Positions 34,048-43,129 of a DNA stretch of 64,000 bases are shown piece after piece. Within the stretch, counting starts at the first letter, position 1, and each line of letters opens with the position of its first letter. The position numbers were made by a program, and so were the translations under genes. The stretch is from Catenovulum sp052056295 (GTDB taxonomy: Bacteria; Pseudomonadota; Gammaproteobacteria; Enterobacterales; Alteromonadaceae), in the NCBI RefSeq assembly GCF_052056295.1, contig NZ_CP182493.1:1-64000 (forward strand), in the 5' to 3' direction. A model generated the notes under the pieces. It was not told the DNA's origin. It searched no databases and saw only the letters and a list, made by a program, of their open reading frames with translations.

Positions 34048-34770
34048 TTAATCTAAATCATTAAAATATCTTTCTACCCAAAGCTGAGTGGCGCCGCACA
34101 CAGCTGCAGGCATAATAATTAAATTAACCAGTGGCAACATTGACAATAAGCTAACAAAACCGCCAAAACTAAAAGTGGTTAATTTACTTTTGCCCAAGGT
34201 TGAGCGCATACGGTGAAAATCGATTTGGTGATTATCAAAACAAAAATCACAATATTGAATCGCCATCATCCAAGCAATAAATAAAAACCATATCAATTGG
34301 CCGACAACAGGAATAAACAAAAACAGAATAAAAAAGCCAATCGCTCTTGGGATAAAATAAAGCTGTTTAGTCCATTCACGTTTAAGTGTGCGTGAAATTT
34401 CGCTGCTTAACTTAAATTGGCTCGGCGCTTGACTAGCAATGTGTGGATTTAACTTTTCTTCCACTTTTGCAGCTAATAGCCCATGAAATGGTGCTGCAAT
34501 AAAATTGGCTATGGCGGTAAATAAAAAGATAAATAAGGCAAAAAAACATATCAGCATAAAAGGAATAACTAAAAAGTTTAACCAAGAAAGCCAATCGGGC
34601 ACCAAGTCGACAACAAATTGGCTGATTTTATCTATTTGTTGCCACATCCAATAAAAAGCACCGCCGAACAAAAATAAATTTAGCAAAATTGGTAGGTAGA
34701 CAAATCGTCGAATACCTTTTTGATTAATCAGTCTAAATCCATCGATTAGTGCACTAAATCCTAAACTCAT
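34048..34770 (-). CDS. cysZ: Sulfate transporter CysZ
   Basis: A 240-residue inner-membrane protein with CysZ features. The N-terminus is LGFSALIDGFRLINQKGIRRFVYLPILLN, and hydrophobic segments lie at about 25-45, 65-95, 145-170 and 200-225. It also has AAPFHGLLAAKVEEKL. CysZ imports sulfate for cysteine synthesis. In many relatives cysZ precedes zipA; here it is divergent from smc-zipA with a ~100-bp gap, preserving the neighbourhood. Confidence 0.9.
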   Translation of the reverse strand: MSLGFSALIDGFRLINQKGIRRFVYLPILLNLFLFGGAFYWMWQQIDKISQFVVDLVPDWLSWLNFLVIPFMLICFFALFIFLFTAIANFIAAPFHGLLAAKVEEKLNPHIASQAPSQFKLSSEISRTLKREWTKQLYFIPRAIGFFILFLFIPVVGQLIWFLFIAWMMAIQYCDFCFDNHQIDFHRMRSTLGKSKLTTFSFGGFVSLLSMLPLVNLIIMPAAVCGATQLWVERYFNDLD

Positions 34771-34872
34771 ATTTTTATTAAACCTTAAATGATAAAAATT
34801 TGTTTCTGTCTACAGCTTTTGATATGTTGCAGCCCTTAACTTTTCAACCTGTTTTGTCCAAATAAGCCGTAC

Positions 34873-37800
34873 ATGAGACTTAAACAAATAAAACTTGCGG
34901 GTTTTAAGTCATTTGTTGACCCAACAACTGTGCCATTTCCAGCGCAGATGTCGGCTATTGTAGGGCCAAACGGTTGTGGCAAGTCAAATATTATCGATGC
35001 TGTACGCTGGGTGTTGGGAGAAAGCTCAGCGAAAAACCTGCGCGGCGATAATATGACAGATGTAATCTTCAATGGTTCCAGTGCGCGTAAACCTGTTTCA
35101 CAAGCTAGCATAGAATTAGTATTTGATAATAGTGAAGGGCGTTTACAAGGCGAATATGCCAAATACAACGAAATCTCGGTAAAACGCACAGTTAACCGCG
35201 ACCCGACCGCAGCTTATTTTTTGAATGGCACTAAGTGCCGTAAAAAAGACATCACAGATTTATTTTTAGGTACAGGTTTAGGCCCAAGATCATATGCCAT
35301 TATTGAACAAGGCATGATCTCAAGGTTGATTGAATCAAAACCACAAGACCTGCGTTTGTTTATTGAAGAAGCCGCGGGCATTTCAAAATATAAAGAAAGA
35401 CGGCGAGAGACTGAAACACGTATTCGCCATACCCGTGATAATTTAGAGCGCTTAGAAGACGTTTTATCTGAACTACAAGCGCAATTAGAAAAACTACAAA
35501 GACAAGCAAGCGCCGCGAAACGTTACAAAGAACTCAAAGCGAAAGAGCGTAAACTCAAAGCTGAACTCGCCGTCCTAAAATGGATGCGTTTGAACGGCCA
35601 AGCTGATGTACTACAACAAGATATTCAACAAAAACAATTAGAATTAGAGTCTTTAACTTCAGAGCAGCGTTGTGACGAAGCCCAGCTAATTGAACTTAAA
35701 CAATCACAGTTTATGTGTAGGCAAAAGCTTGAACATATCACCAACGACATGTTTAAAACTGCACAAACTATTAGCAAAAATGAACAAAGCATCGTTCATC
35801 TAAAAGAGAAAAAGCAACACTTCGAATTAGAAAAACGCCAGTTGCAAGATGATATTATTCGCATTGAAGAGCGCATTGAACAAGAGCAAGAAGATGTTGC
35901 AAACAACACCTTTACTATCAGTGAGCTTGAACCCGATCTAGAAATGCTGATTGAACAAATGTTTGAAGCCGAATTAGATCTAGAAGAAAAAAACACTCAA
36001 TATGAAAGTTTTTCGAACTTATGGGCTGAAAAATCTAAAGCCTACTTCAAGCTTGAAAGTGAAATAGCCGCGAAAAAATCGCAGAGTGACACAATTAGGC
36101 ATATAATTAGTACTTCATCGCAGCGTTTGCAACAGTTAGAGCAAGCTCTCGCAGAATTAACTCAACCGCAAGATATTAACCTTGAACAAATTACCGAAGC
36201 AGCGCATATCACGGAAGGTCGCCTCGAAACGCTACAGGAACAGAATACACAGACGCAAGATCAATTACAGATTGATCGTCAGCAATGTAAGCTTGTTGAA
36301 TCCACAATCAGTCAGTGCAATCAAAGCATCAACCAAATTAGAGGAAGAATTGCCTCTTTAGAAACCTTAATTAATCACCAAAATAAGATTAATAACCAAC
36401 AAGTTGAAAACTGGTTAAAACAAACCGGTCTGGCTGATAATGCATCTGAACTTAGCTCCAAAATAAAAGTGAACTCAGGTTGGGAAAAAGCGGTTGAGTT
36501 GGTGATGAGCCAATGGCAAAAAGCTTTGTTTATTGACGCAAGTTTGCCAGAAATGACAAATGAATACCCCGCTGGTTTTATGCTTACAAGCTCAAAGCTG
36601 GGTTACCCGATTGATGCAAGTGAATTAAACAGCACCCTAGCAAGTCAAGTAACAGCACCCGATTTCGTTTTGCATATTTTAGCCAAGGTTAAAATTGACG
36701 GAAGCGAACCCAATGCAAATCAATCGGTAATTAACCAACATGGTGATTGGCGTGGTTTGGGTTGGCAATTTAGATTTGACGATAACAAACAAAGTGTTTT
36801 TGCATTAGATAACCAACTGCAAGAATGTAATCAAGAGCTAGAGCTTAAACAATTAGAACTTGAAGAGGCGCAAAATTTACTTGAACAGAACGAGAGTAAA
36901 ATTCATCAGACCCAAGCAAAACTCCAAGGTGAACAAAATACAATCGCTGAACTCAAACAAGAGTTACATCAATACTCAGTTGAATTAAAACAAGCTGAAT
37001 CTCAACTCGCTTTTTATCAACAACAGCAAGTTAAGCTAGAAAACGAGCAGCAATCACTTGCAGAACAAGTAGAAGTAGAGCAGCTGCGCTTAGAAGATGT
37101 ATTGATGGAAATTGAAGAGTTAACCGATAATCTTCAAGATAATCAAAGCGCCAATGCCCACGCTGAGCAACAAAAACATCAGCTCCAACAGGCATTGGCC
37201 GATGCACGCAGTAAAAAAGACAGCTTAAATAATCAAAAACATCAATTGCAATTAAAACTAGAACAAGCAAAAAGTGCCGAGCAAAACGGCAAACAAATGC
37301 TTGCGAGCAGTCAAACAGCGCTTGCACAAGTAAAACTAAAACTAGAATTAATTCAAGAACAAGCCCTAGAAAGTTCAGATCCAATTGAAGAAATGGCTGC
37401 TGAATTACAGATGTTGTTAGAAGAAAAAGCGCTGCAAACAGAGTTAAAACAACAAACACAAATAGAGCTAGATGAAGTAGAAGCCAAACTCGCGGATTTG
37501 GAAAAAGGCCAGCATGGCATTATGGATAAAGCCAATAAGCTTAAAGAAGATATTGGCCAACTTAAAATAGAGCAGGAAGGTTATCGTGTTCGAGCTAAAT
37601 CCGTCCTTGAAGTTTTAGCCGACTTAGATGTGTCGTTTAAACAAGTATCCGAAGATATGCCGACTGAGGCAGCTGAAGCCGAGTGGGAGAGCGATCTCGA
37701 AAAAACTACCACTTCCATAAATAGACTGGGCGCAATTAACTTAGCTGCAATTGAAGAATATGAACACCAAGCGGAGCGCAAAACTTATTTAGATGCACAA

Positions 37801-38343
37801 CATCACGATCTAGTATCCGCGTTAGAAACTTTAGAAGATGCCATTCGTAAAATTGATCGCGAAACTAAGTCTCGTTTTCGCGATACTTTTGAAAACGTCA
37901 ATGCTGATTTAAAAATGTTATTTCCTAAAGTTTTTGGTGGTGGTGCTGCTTGGCTTGAATTAACCGATGATGATTTACTCGATACAGGTGTTACCATAAT
38001 GGCTAGGCCACCAGGTAAACGAAATAGCACAATTCATCTATTATCCGGTGGCGAAAAAGCGCTAACCGCTTTATCATTGGTGTTTGCAATATTTAGGCTA
38101 AATCCAGCGCCGTTTTGTATGTTGGATGAGGTTGATGCACCATTAGACGATGCAAACGTAGGCCGTTTTTGTCGTTTAGTTGAAGAAATGTCTTCGACAG
38201 TACAGTTTATCTATATTTCGCATAATAAAATCGCGATGGAAATGGCGTCCCATTTAGTGGGCGTGACCATGCAAGAGCCTGGTGTCTCAAGAATGGTCGC
38301 GGTAGACATTGAAAAAGCGATAGAATTGGCAGAATTACAATAA
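34873..38343 (+). CDS. smc: Chromosome segregation protein SMC
   Basis: A 1156-residue SMC ATPase that organises and helps segregate the chromosome, with ScpA/ScpB partners in the family. Walker A GPNGCGKSNIIDA is at about residue 32. Long Gln/Glu-rich coiled coils (about 170-500 and 650-990) flank a hinge (around 510-640). Signature LSGGEKALTALSL lies near 1057 and Walker B CMLDEVDAPLDDANV near 1083. The presence of SMC rather than MukB in this lineage is informative. zipA follows after 15 bp and is probably co-transcribed. Confidence 0.95.
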   Translation: MRLKQIKLAGFKSFVDPTTVPFPAQMSAIVGPNGCGKSNIIDAVRWVLGESSAKNLRGDNMTDVIFNGSSARKPVSQASIELVFDNSEGRLQGEYAKYNEISVKRTVNRDPTAAYFLNGTKCRKKDITDLFLGTGLGPRSYAIIEQGMISRLIESKPQDLRLFIEEAAGISKYKERRRETETRIRHTRDNLERLEDVLSELQAQLEKLQRQASAAKRYKELKAKERKLKAELAVLKWMRLNGQADVLQQDIQQKQLELESLTSEQRCDEAQLIELKQSQFMCRQKLEHITNDMFKTAQTISKNEQSIVHLKEKKQHFELEKRQLQDDIIRIEERIEQEQEDVANNTFTISELEPDLEMLIEQMFEAELDLEEKNTQYESFSNLWAEKSKAYFKLESEIAAKKSQSDTIRHIISTSSQRLQQLEQALAELTQPQDINLEQITEAAHITEGRLETLQEQNTQTQDQLQIDRQQCKLVESTISQCNQSINQIRGRIASLETLINHQNKINNQQVENWLKQTGLADNASELSSKIKVNSGWEKAVELVMSQWQKALFIDASLPEMTNEYPAGFMLTSSKLGYPIDASELNSTLASQVTAPDFVLHILAKVKIDGSEPNANQSVINQHGDWRGLGWQFRFDDNKQSVFALDNQLQECNQELELKQLELEEAQNLLEQNESKIHQTQAKLQGEQNTIAELKQELHQYSVELKQAESQLAFYQQQQVKLENEQQSLAEQVEVEQLRLEDVLMEIEELTDNLQDNQSANAHAEQQKHQLQQALADARSKKDSLNNQKHQLQLKLEQAKSAEQNGKQMLASSQTALAQVKLKLELIQEQALESSDPIEEMAAELQMLLEEKALQTELKQQTQIELDEVEAKLADLEKGQHGIMDKANKLKEDIGQLKIEQEGYRVRAKSVLEVLADLDVSFKQVSEDMPTEAAEAEWESDLEKTTTSINRLGAINLAAIEEYEHQAERKTYLDAQHHDLVSALETLEDAIRKIDRETKSRFRDTFENVNADLKMLFPKVFGGGAAWLELTDDDLLDTGVTIMARPPGKRNSTIHLLSGGEKALTALSLVFAIFRLNPAPFCMLDEVDAPLDDANVGRFCRLVEEMSSTVQFIYISHNKIAMEMASHLVGVTMQEPGVSRMVAVDIEKAIELAELQ

Positions 38344-38358
38344 TATTACGGGTTTATA

Positions 38359-39372
38359 ATGGAATCAGAATTAAGAATCGTACTGATAGTTTTAGGTATT
38401 TTGGCTATTGTTGCTTTAATTGTGCATGGCTTATATACAACTAGAAAAAACAAACAAATCCGCAGTGAACAATACGCGCCTCACAAACATGGCTCAAACA
38501 GCGATACTAGTGAGCTAGAGCAGCAAACGGATGATGCATTTGATGACGGTATAGTATCACCGGCACGTGTCGTTCCATCACCTAAACCACAGCAAGATGT
38601 TGAAGCTAATTTTCAGCCTGAAGAGTCTGTACAAACAAAAGTAAAGCCTACCCAAGAAAAGGTCGCAGAAAAACCAGCACCTAAATCTTTTAGTGAAAAG
38701 TTACAAAGCATTCGTACGGTTGAAAAGCCAAAAGCCAGACCAGAGCGCATTGAGCCAGATTTGTCAGGTGAGCAATTGCAAATGTCGTTGCCTGAAACTG
38801 AAGACGATCACCATGACTTTGGTGACGATTTATTTGATCAAATAAGTGCACGCGAAACAGCAGAGTCGGGTGAACAAGTTCAAACCCGAGCAACTACAAC
38901 TGCAAAACCTGCTGTTGAAGACCAACCCGCAAAAGAAGCACAACCGGAAGAAGTTTTAATATTAAACGTAGTTGCACCAGAAGGCCAAAGCATGTCTGGC
39001 GCTGTGTTATTACCAAGTTTGTTAACGCTAGGATTTAAATTTGGTGAATTTAATATCTTTCATCGCCATGAAGAAGCGTCAGGTACAGGTGAGGTCTTAT
39101 TTAGCCTTGCTAATATGTTTAACCCTGGCACTTTTGATATCGACAATATCGAACAATTTACTACCCAAGGTGTTAGTTTGTTTTTAAGCTTGCCGGTGAA
39201 GGGCGATGCACAACAAGCGTTTAATATGATGCACAACGCCGCGAAAAAAATAGCTGCTGAATTCTCAGGTCAAGTATTAGACGGCCAACGCAGCGTGTTA
39301 ACTCGCCAAACAGTGCAACATTATGTCGAACGTATTCGCGAGTTTGAAAGAAGGCAGTTACTCAAACAATGA
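38359..39372 (+). CDS. zipA: Cell division protein ZipA
   Basis: A 337-residue inner-membrane protein that anchors FtsZ at the septum. One N-terminal transmembrane helix (IVLIVLGILAIVALIVHGLY, about 6-25) leads to a long charged, Pro/Gln/Glu-rich linker (about 35-195). The C-terminal ZipA domain (LNVVAPEGQSMSGAVLLPSLLTLGFKFGEFNIFHRHE, and LFLSLPVKGDAQQAFNMM) binds the FtsZ tail. It is preceded by smc as in many gammaproteobacteria. The next gene overlaps by 4 bp and is not ligA. Confidence 0.95.
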   Translation: MESELRIVLIVLGILAIVALIVHGLYTTRKNKQIRSEQYAPHKHGSNSDTSELEQQTDDAFDDGIVSPARVVPSPKPQQDVEANFQPEESVQTKVKPTQEKVAEKPAPKSFSEKLQSIRTVEKPKARPERIEPDLSGEQLQMSLPETEDDHHDFGDDLFDQISARETAESGEQVQTRATTTAKPAVEDQPAKEAQPEEVLILNVVAPEGQSMSGAVLLPSLLTLGFKFGEFNIFHRHEEASGTGEVLFSLANMFNPGTFDIDNIEQFTTQGVSLFLSLPVKGDAQQAFNMMHNAAKKIAAEFSGQVLDGQRSVLTRQTVQHYVERIREFERRQLLKQ

Positions 39373-39731
39373 TCAGAACGTTGCTTAAATTTTTACTAAC
39401 TTTGTTGGGAATTACTTTAGCGATTGTAATATGTTGGCTGGTGTATGAAGAACTTAAATACGATATTAATTTGACTCGCTCAGATTTAACTGGTTTAGTC
39501 ATTTTTATATGTATTTTTGGCAGTTATTTGTATCTTCAGTTTAGATTACGCCAAAAAATGGTAGAGCAAGACGGCTATGCTGCTTATAAGATTGGTGGTG
39601 ATAATAGAAATGATATAGGCTTTTCAGCACCAGATCTTTACATGAAAGAGTTTAGTTCAGTTACAGATTTAGTTGACAAACAAAAGCTTGTAAAGAGAAG
39701 CCGTAAATTGACAAAAAAACGCAGCGTCTAA
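39369..39731 (+). CDS. Hypothetical membrane protein downstream of zipA (120 aa)
   Basis: A 120-residue protein with two hydrophobic segments (about residues 5-25, LLKFLLTLLGITLAIVICWLV, and 42-58, LVIFICIFGSYLYLQF) and a basic C-terminus (KLVKRSRKLTKKRSV). No family recognised. ATG overlaps the zipA stop by 4 bp (ATGA), so translation is coupled, and it occupies the site where ligA is often found. A role in division is only suggested by position. Confidence 0.6.
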   Translation: MIRTLLKFLLTLLGITLAIVICWLVYEELKYDINLTRSDLTGLVIFICIFGSYLYLQFRLRQKMVEQDGYAAYKIGGDNRNDIGFSAPDLYMKEFSSVTDLVDKQKLVKRSRKLTKKRSV

Positions 39732-39741
39732 AGCTGCGTTA
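39717..39741. terminator. Terminator shared by convergent genes, both stop codons in its loop
   Basis: AACGCAGC (39718-39725) pairs with GCTGCGTT (39733-39740). The loop holds the stops of the plus-strand zipA-downstream gene and minus-strand yfcL. A run of seven A residues before it becomes a T7 tract for the minus strand, so it is strongest for yfcL. Confidence 0.8.
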
Positions 39742-40000
39742 ATTCTGCCCACAAATCCCATACGTATTTTTGGTCTTGTTCTTCTAGTTCACCCGCTTCA
39801 ATTGCTTTATTAAGCGATGCTTCAGTAGCTTGGTTAATTTTATCAATTTCAAATTTGCCGTCCATTTCTAAATAACCAGCTGAGAGCATAATGTGGCCGC
39901 GCAAATAACCAATTACGAATAACATGTCATCACTACACGTTTCGTTAAGTTGGTCTAGTTTGCTTTCAATTTTGTCTAAATAAGCTTGTGCGTCAGCCAT
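39728..40000 (-). CDS. yfcL: YfcL-family protein
   Basis: A 90-residue soluble, acidic, helical protein. The core SDDMLFVIGYLRGHIMLSAGYLEMDG and the end of the family (LNKAIEAGELEEQDQKYVWDLW) match E. coli YfcL. Function not established. It is the last gene of a minus-strand set with the ATP-NAD kinase family gene and epmC; in E. coli yfcL and epmC (yfcM) are adjacent, so the kinase-like gene is an insertion or a local variant. Confidence 0.85.
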   Translation of the reverse strand: MADAQAYLDKIESKLDQLNETCSDDMLFVIGYLRGHIMLSAGYLEMDGKFEIDKINQATEASLNKAIEAGELEEQDQKYVWDLWAELTQL

Positions 40001-40002
40001 AG

Positions 40003-41169
40003 TTATTCCATAAAGTTAGTTATTGGGTACAAGACTGTGTCTTTGTAACCTGTGGTAATTTTTATTAAACCAGACAACTGTTTGCCTAGTTCAATAGATA
40101 AATTGTCGATAATCAGTGGACGGTGGTTAAGTGTATTGATCTTATTTTTAGTCGCAACCACTAAAATATTGTTTTTGCCTATCTTAGCTATAACTTCTGT
40201 GGTTAGTTGTTGGTTGCCACGGCCAAATAAATGCCCTTGGCCACCAATAGGTGTGATAACCAATTTGCACTCTTTGTATTTTTGTATTAGCTCTAGTATT
40301 TGTTTCGCGTTTAAATCAGCCTGTACGAGTTCATGGTTTACTACAGCATCAACACCAAGTAATGTGCCGTCTAACCCCAGTTCAGCTAATATACCTTGAG
40401 TGGTGCTGCCCGAGCCAAATAAATACAGCACATCATCTTCCATATTGGCTTCTATATCTGCGGCTATGTCAGCTATCACCAATTCGTCTACTTCTTTGCC
40501 ACCTTGTTTAACCGCTTGAATGTAACGCAAGTCGTGAGGAATTCTAAGTTCACCATAACGTTTGGCTTTCACTTGACCTTGCCTAAATAAACTTTCGTCT
40601 ATATCCATTACATCGGCTTCAACAAAAGTCATCATATTGCCATTTACTAGGTCAGCAACCAATTTGCCAGCGGCGCTAGGTGTAACAGAATAAACACCTG
40701 AATGAATTTTGCAGCCTGCAGGTATACCGACAACAGGAACGCGGTTTTCATCTTCACCTGCATTATTTATCAGTGCTTGACAGATATTGCGAGCAGTTCC
40801 GTCTCCCCCTGCAAATAAGATGAGATCAACACCGGCTTGAGATATTTTTATTGCAGCGTTAATTGTATCGTCAGCAGTTGACTGGACATGGTAGTTATAT
40901 TCAACAGAATAGTCGAAGCCGAGCTGTTTACACACATCTTCGCCCATTAAACAGTTACAGGTAACGAATTTAAGCTGATTTTTAAACGGGATTAAGGCTG
41001 CTAACGCTTGTTTGGTTTTGTCTTGTGCGAACGATTGAAAGCCCATTTCAGCAGCTTGTTGCTGTATTTCAATACCATCGCTGCCTTTAAACCCTGCAGC
41101 GCCGCCTATCCCTGCAACAGGGTTGATAATTAAGCCTATTGTTAATTGATTGAAAGTAAGCTTATTCAT
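40003..41169 (-). CDS. ATP-NAD kinase family protein
   Basis: A ~388-residue protein of the ATP-NAD kinase N-terminal/AcoX-like group. It begins with IGLIINPVAGIGGAAGFKGSDG, has the nucleotide-binding GGDGTARN at about residue 120, and VVGIPAGCKIHSGVYSVTP. It is longer than standard NadK and lacks obvious typical NadK C-terminal signatures, so its substrate is uncertain. ATG at 41169 is chosen over TTG at 41178; it overlaps the epmC stop by 8 bp, consistent with coupling. Confidence 0.82.
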   Translation of the reverse strand: MNKLTFNQLTIGLIINPVAGIGGAAGFKGSDGIEIQQQAAEMGFQSFAQDKTKQALAALIPFKNQLKFVTCNCLMGEDVCKQLGFDYSVEYNYHVQSTADDTINAAIKISQAGVDLILFAGGDGTARNICQALINNAGEDENRVPVVGIPAGCKIHSGVYSVTPSAAGKLVADLVNGNMMTFVEADVMDIDESLFRQGQVKAKRYGELRIPHDLRYIQAVKQGGKEVDELVIADIAADIEANMEDDVLYLFGSGSTTQGILAELGLDGTLLGVDAVVNHELVQADLNAKQILELIQKYKECKLVITPIGGQGHLFGRGNQQLTTEVIAKIGKNNILVVATKNKINTLNHRPLIIDNLSIELGKQLSGLIKITTGYKDTVLYPITNFME

Positions 41170-41695
41170 GCGCAACAAATTTCTCTAAACAAAATGGATT
41201 GTGAATTTGGTAGAACTGGCTGAGGGTTAGGGCGAAAGTATTCAGTCGCTCTGGCATAGCTTGAGTTAAGTAGCTTTCTACTTGTTGTCGAATTTTGCTT
41301 CTAAATTCATGTCTGTCTGGTTGATAGCTGCCGTTTAAATTATCGCAGCTCACTTTAAAGTTAAAACCTGCAGCGACTGATAAAATCCATTCTATTGCTT
41401 GAGGTTTAATCTCAACTTGTTCAAATGCTTTTTGTTGCTGCTCGTTACGGCCATCTGGATTATACCAATAACCATAATCAACTTGTTGTCGACGTTCGCT
41501 GCCTGCCAAGCACCAATGTGCGATTTCGTGTAATGCACTGGCATAATACCCATGGGCAAAAACAACTTTTGCTGGGCTGGTATCTGTAGCAGGGTAGTAA
41601 ATGGGTTCGTCGTCACCTTTTACCAGTTCAGTGTTGTAGCTTGGTAGAAAGGTTTGATTAAACAGTTGAATAATGTCTTGAATGTCGTGCATCAA
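41162..41695 (-). CDS. epmC: Elongation factor P hydroxylase EpmC
   Basis: A 177-residue protein orthologous to YfcM. It carries the metal-binding HEIAHW motif in FAHGYYASALHEIAHWCLAGSERR, then VDYGYWYNPDGR and KPQAIEWILSVAAGFNFKVSCDNL. EpmC hydroxylates the lysylated lysine of EF-P after EpmA/EpmB action. EF-P and the other modification genes are not in the window. First gene of the epmC / ATP-NAD kinase-like / yfcL transcript. Confidence 0.92.
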   Translation of the reverse strand: MMHDIQDIIQLFNQTFLPSYNTELVKGDDEPIYYPATDTSPAKVVFAHGYYASALHEIAHWCLAGSERRQQVDYGYWYNPDGRNEQQQKAFEQVEIKPQAIEWILSVAAGFNFKVSCDNLNGSYQPDRHEFRSKIRQQVESYLTQAMPERLNTFALTLSQFYQIHNPFCLEKFVAHE

Positions 41696-41789
41696 AAAAT
41701 AAGCAAATTAGGCATTGTGTCAAAGGGCGAATTTTATCAGTTTAAACCTTACTTGTCTTGAGTCGATAAATAGCTAAAACGCTTTAAAT

Positions 41790-41819
41790 TTGGATCTTGC
41801 TATTGCTTGGGTATATAAT
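41790..41819 (+). promoter_or_regulatory. Predicted trhO promoter
   Basis: TTGGAT (41790-41795), an 18-bp spacer and a consensus TATAAT (41814-41819), 75 bp before the trhO ATG. Confidence 0.55.
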
Positions 41820-41893
41820 TCGCGACCTCTATTTTAGAGCTCGTTTTAATTTTGTACTCAATTTACGTTTGAGACCAAACAAAAGGTAATAAT

Positions 41894-42817
41894 ATGCAAT
41901 ACGTAGTAGCCGCTTTATATAAATTTGTTCGTTTAGAAAACTTTGAAGAATTACGAGAGCCATTACATAACGTGATGGTAGATAACCAAGTTAAAGGAAC
42001 CTTGTTATTAGCTAACGAAGGCATTAACGGTACTGTTAGTGGTCCACGTGAAGGGATTGATGCAGTATTAGCTTGGTTAAAATCAGATCCTCGTTTAACA
42101 GATATCGAACACAAAGAATCTCTAGCTGACGAACAAGCTTTTTACCGCACTAAAGTTAAATTGAAAAAAGAAATTGTAACTATGGGTGTAGAAGGTATAG
42201 ATCCAAACAAAGTGGTTGGCACCTACGTCGAGCCTAAAGATTGGAACGATTTAATTTCTGATCCTGAAGTTGTATTAGTAGACACTCGTAATGATTACGA
42301 AGTGGCTATTGGTACTTTTGAAAATGCGCTAGACCCAAATACTAAAACCTTCCGTGAATTCCCTGAATACGTTGCTAAGAATCTTGACAAAACTAAACAC
42401 AAAAAAGTCGCTATGTTCTGTACTGGTGGTATTCGCTGTGAAAAATCTACCGCGTATTTAAAAGAGCAGGGTTTTGAAGAGGTTTATCACCTTAAAGGCG
42501 GCATTTTAAAATATTTAGAAGAAGTGCCAAAAGAACAGACTAAATGGAAAGGTGATTGCTTCGTCTTTGACCAACGTGTAACTGTTAACCACGATTTAGA
42601 GCAAGGTGAATACGACCAATGTTACGCTTGCCGTATGCCAATTACTGAAGAAGAAAAACAATCGGAACACTATCAAAAAGGCGTAAGCTGCCCACATTGT
42701 TTTGACAAAACTTCAGCAGAAGATAAAGCACGCTTTGCCGAGCGTGAGAAACAATTACAGTTAGCTGAGCAACGCGGCCAAGCGCATATCGGCGATAAAG
42801 AGACAGTTGGTCTATAA
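41894..42817 (+). CDS. trhO: tRNA uridine(34) hydroxylase TrhO (rhodanese-like)
   Basis: A 307-residue protein (YceA family) that hydroxylates uridine-34 of certain tRNAs using molecular oxygen. It has an N-terminal acylphosphatase-like domain (LRQ-type LLLANEGINGTVSGPREGID). The rhodanese domain has the active cysteine in MFCTGGIRCEKSTAYL (about residue 177). A C-terminal four-cysteine segment (CYACRMP...CPHCFD) is the family's zinc-like tail. Monocistronic with its own promoter. Confidence 0.93.
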   Translation: MQYVVAALYKFVRLENFEELREPLHNVMVDNQVKGTLLLANEGINGTVSGPREGIDAVLAWLKSDPRLTDIEHKESLADEQAFYRTKVKLKKEIVTMGVEGIDPNKVVGTYVEPKDWNDLISDPEVVLVDTRNDYEVAIGTFENALDPNTKTFREFPEYVAKNLDKTKHKKVAMFCTGGIRCEKSTAYLKEQGFEEVYHLKGGILKYLEEVPKEQTKWKGDCFVFDQRVTVNHDLEQGEYDQCYACRMPITEEEKQSEHYQKGVSCPHCFDKTSAEDKARFAEREKQLQLAEQRGQAHIGDKETVGL

Positions 42818-42836
42818 CTCTAGATATATTTATTCG

Positions 42837-42860
42837 GACGCCTTTGCTTGGTAGGGCGTC
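42837..42860 (+). terminator. Weak hairpin after trhO
   Basis: GACGCC (42837-42842) and GGCGTC (42855-42860) with a 12-nt loop. No T run, so termination is uncertain. Confidence 0.35.
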
Positions 42861-43129
42861 TAAATACACTCCGCATAAATTCACCCCCTAAATTTATTTA
42901 ATAAATCTATCTAAAGCTCAATTGGCGAATTAATGCTCGCGATTATCGCTACACACGATATACTCAAAGACGCCAACTTTTCATACCTTTTGTTGTTGTA
43001 GGTTAAGGAATGGATAAAAAATGTCCAGTTGGCTGATTTTATTGTGAATTTGCCTTGCCAAATCTTGAGAGCAGACTAAATTTGATAGTAGATAGCCCCC
43101 AAAAACACGATACGGATGTAAGGAATATT
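42861..43129. other. Intergenic stretch before the HDOD gene
   Basis: Between the trhO hairpin and the HDOD start I see no gene with a ribosome-binding site, no RNA gene and no clear repeat. A TTG at 43055 opens the HDOD frame 25 codons early but has no ribosome-binding site. The promoter of the HDOD gene should lie here. Confidence 0.5.

Noticed and set aside
37031..37459. 142-codon minus-strand ORF inside smc
   Set aside because: Its leucine-rich product is the mirror of the Gln/Glu-rich coiled coil of SMC.
43055..43129. Upstream TTG start for the HDOD protein
   Set aside because: It lacks a ribosome-binding site, while ATG 43130 has AAGGA at good spacing and the conserved domain follows.
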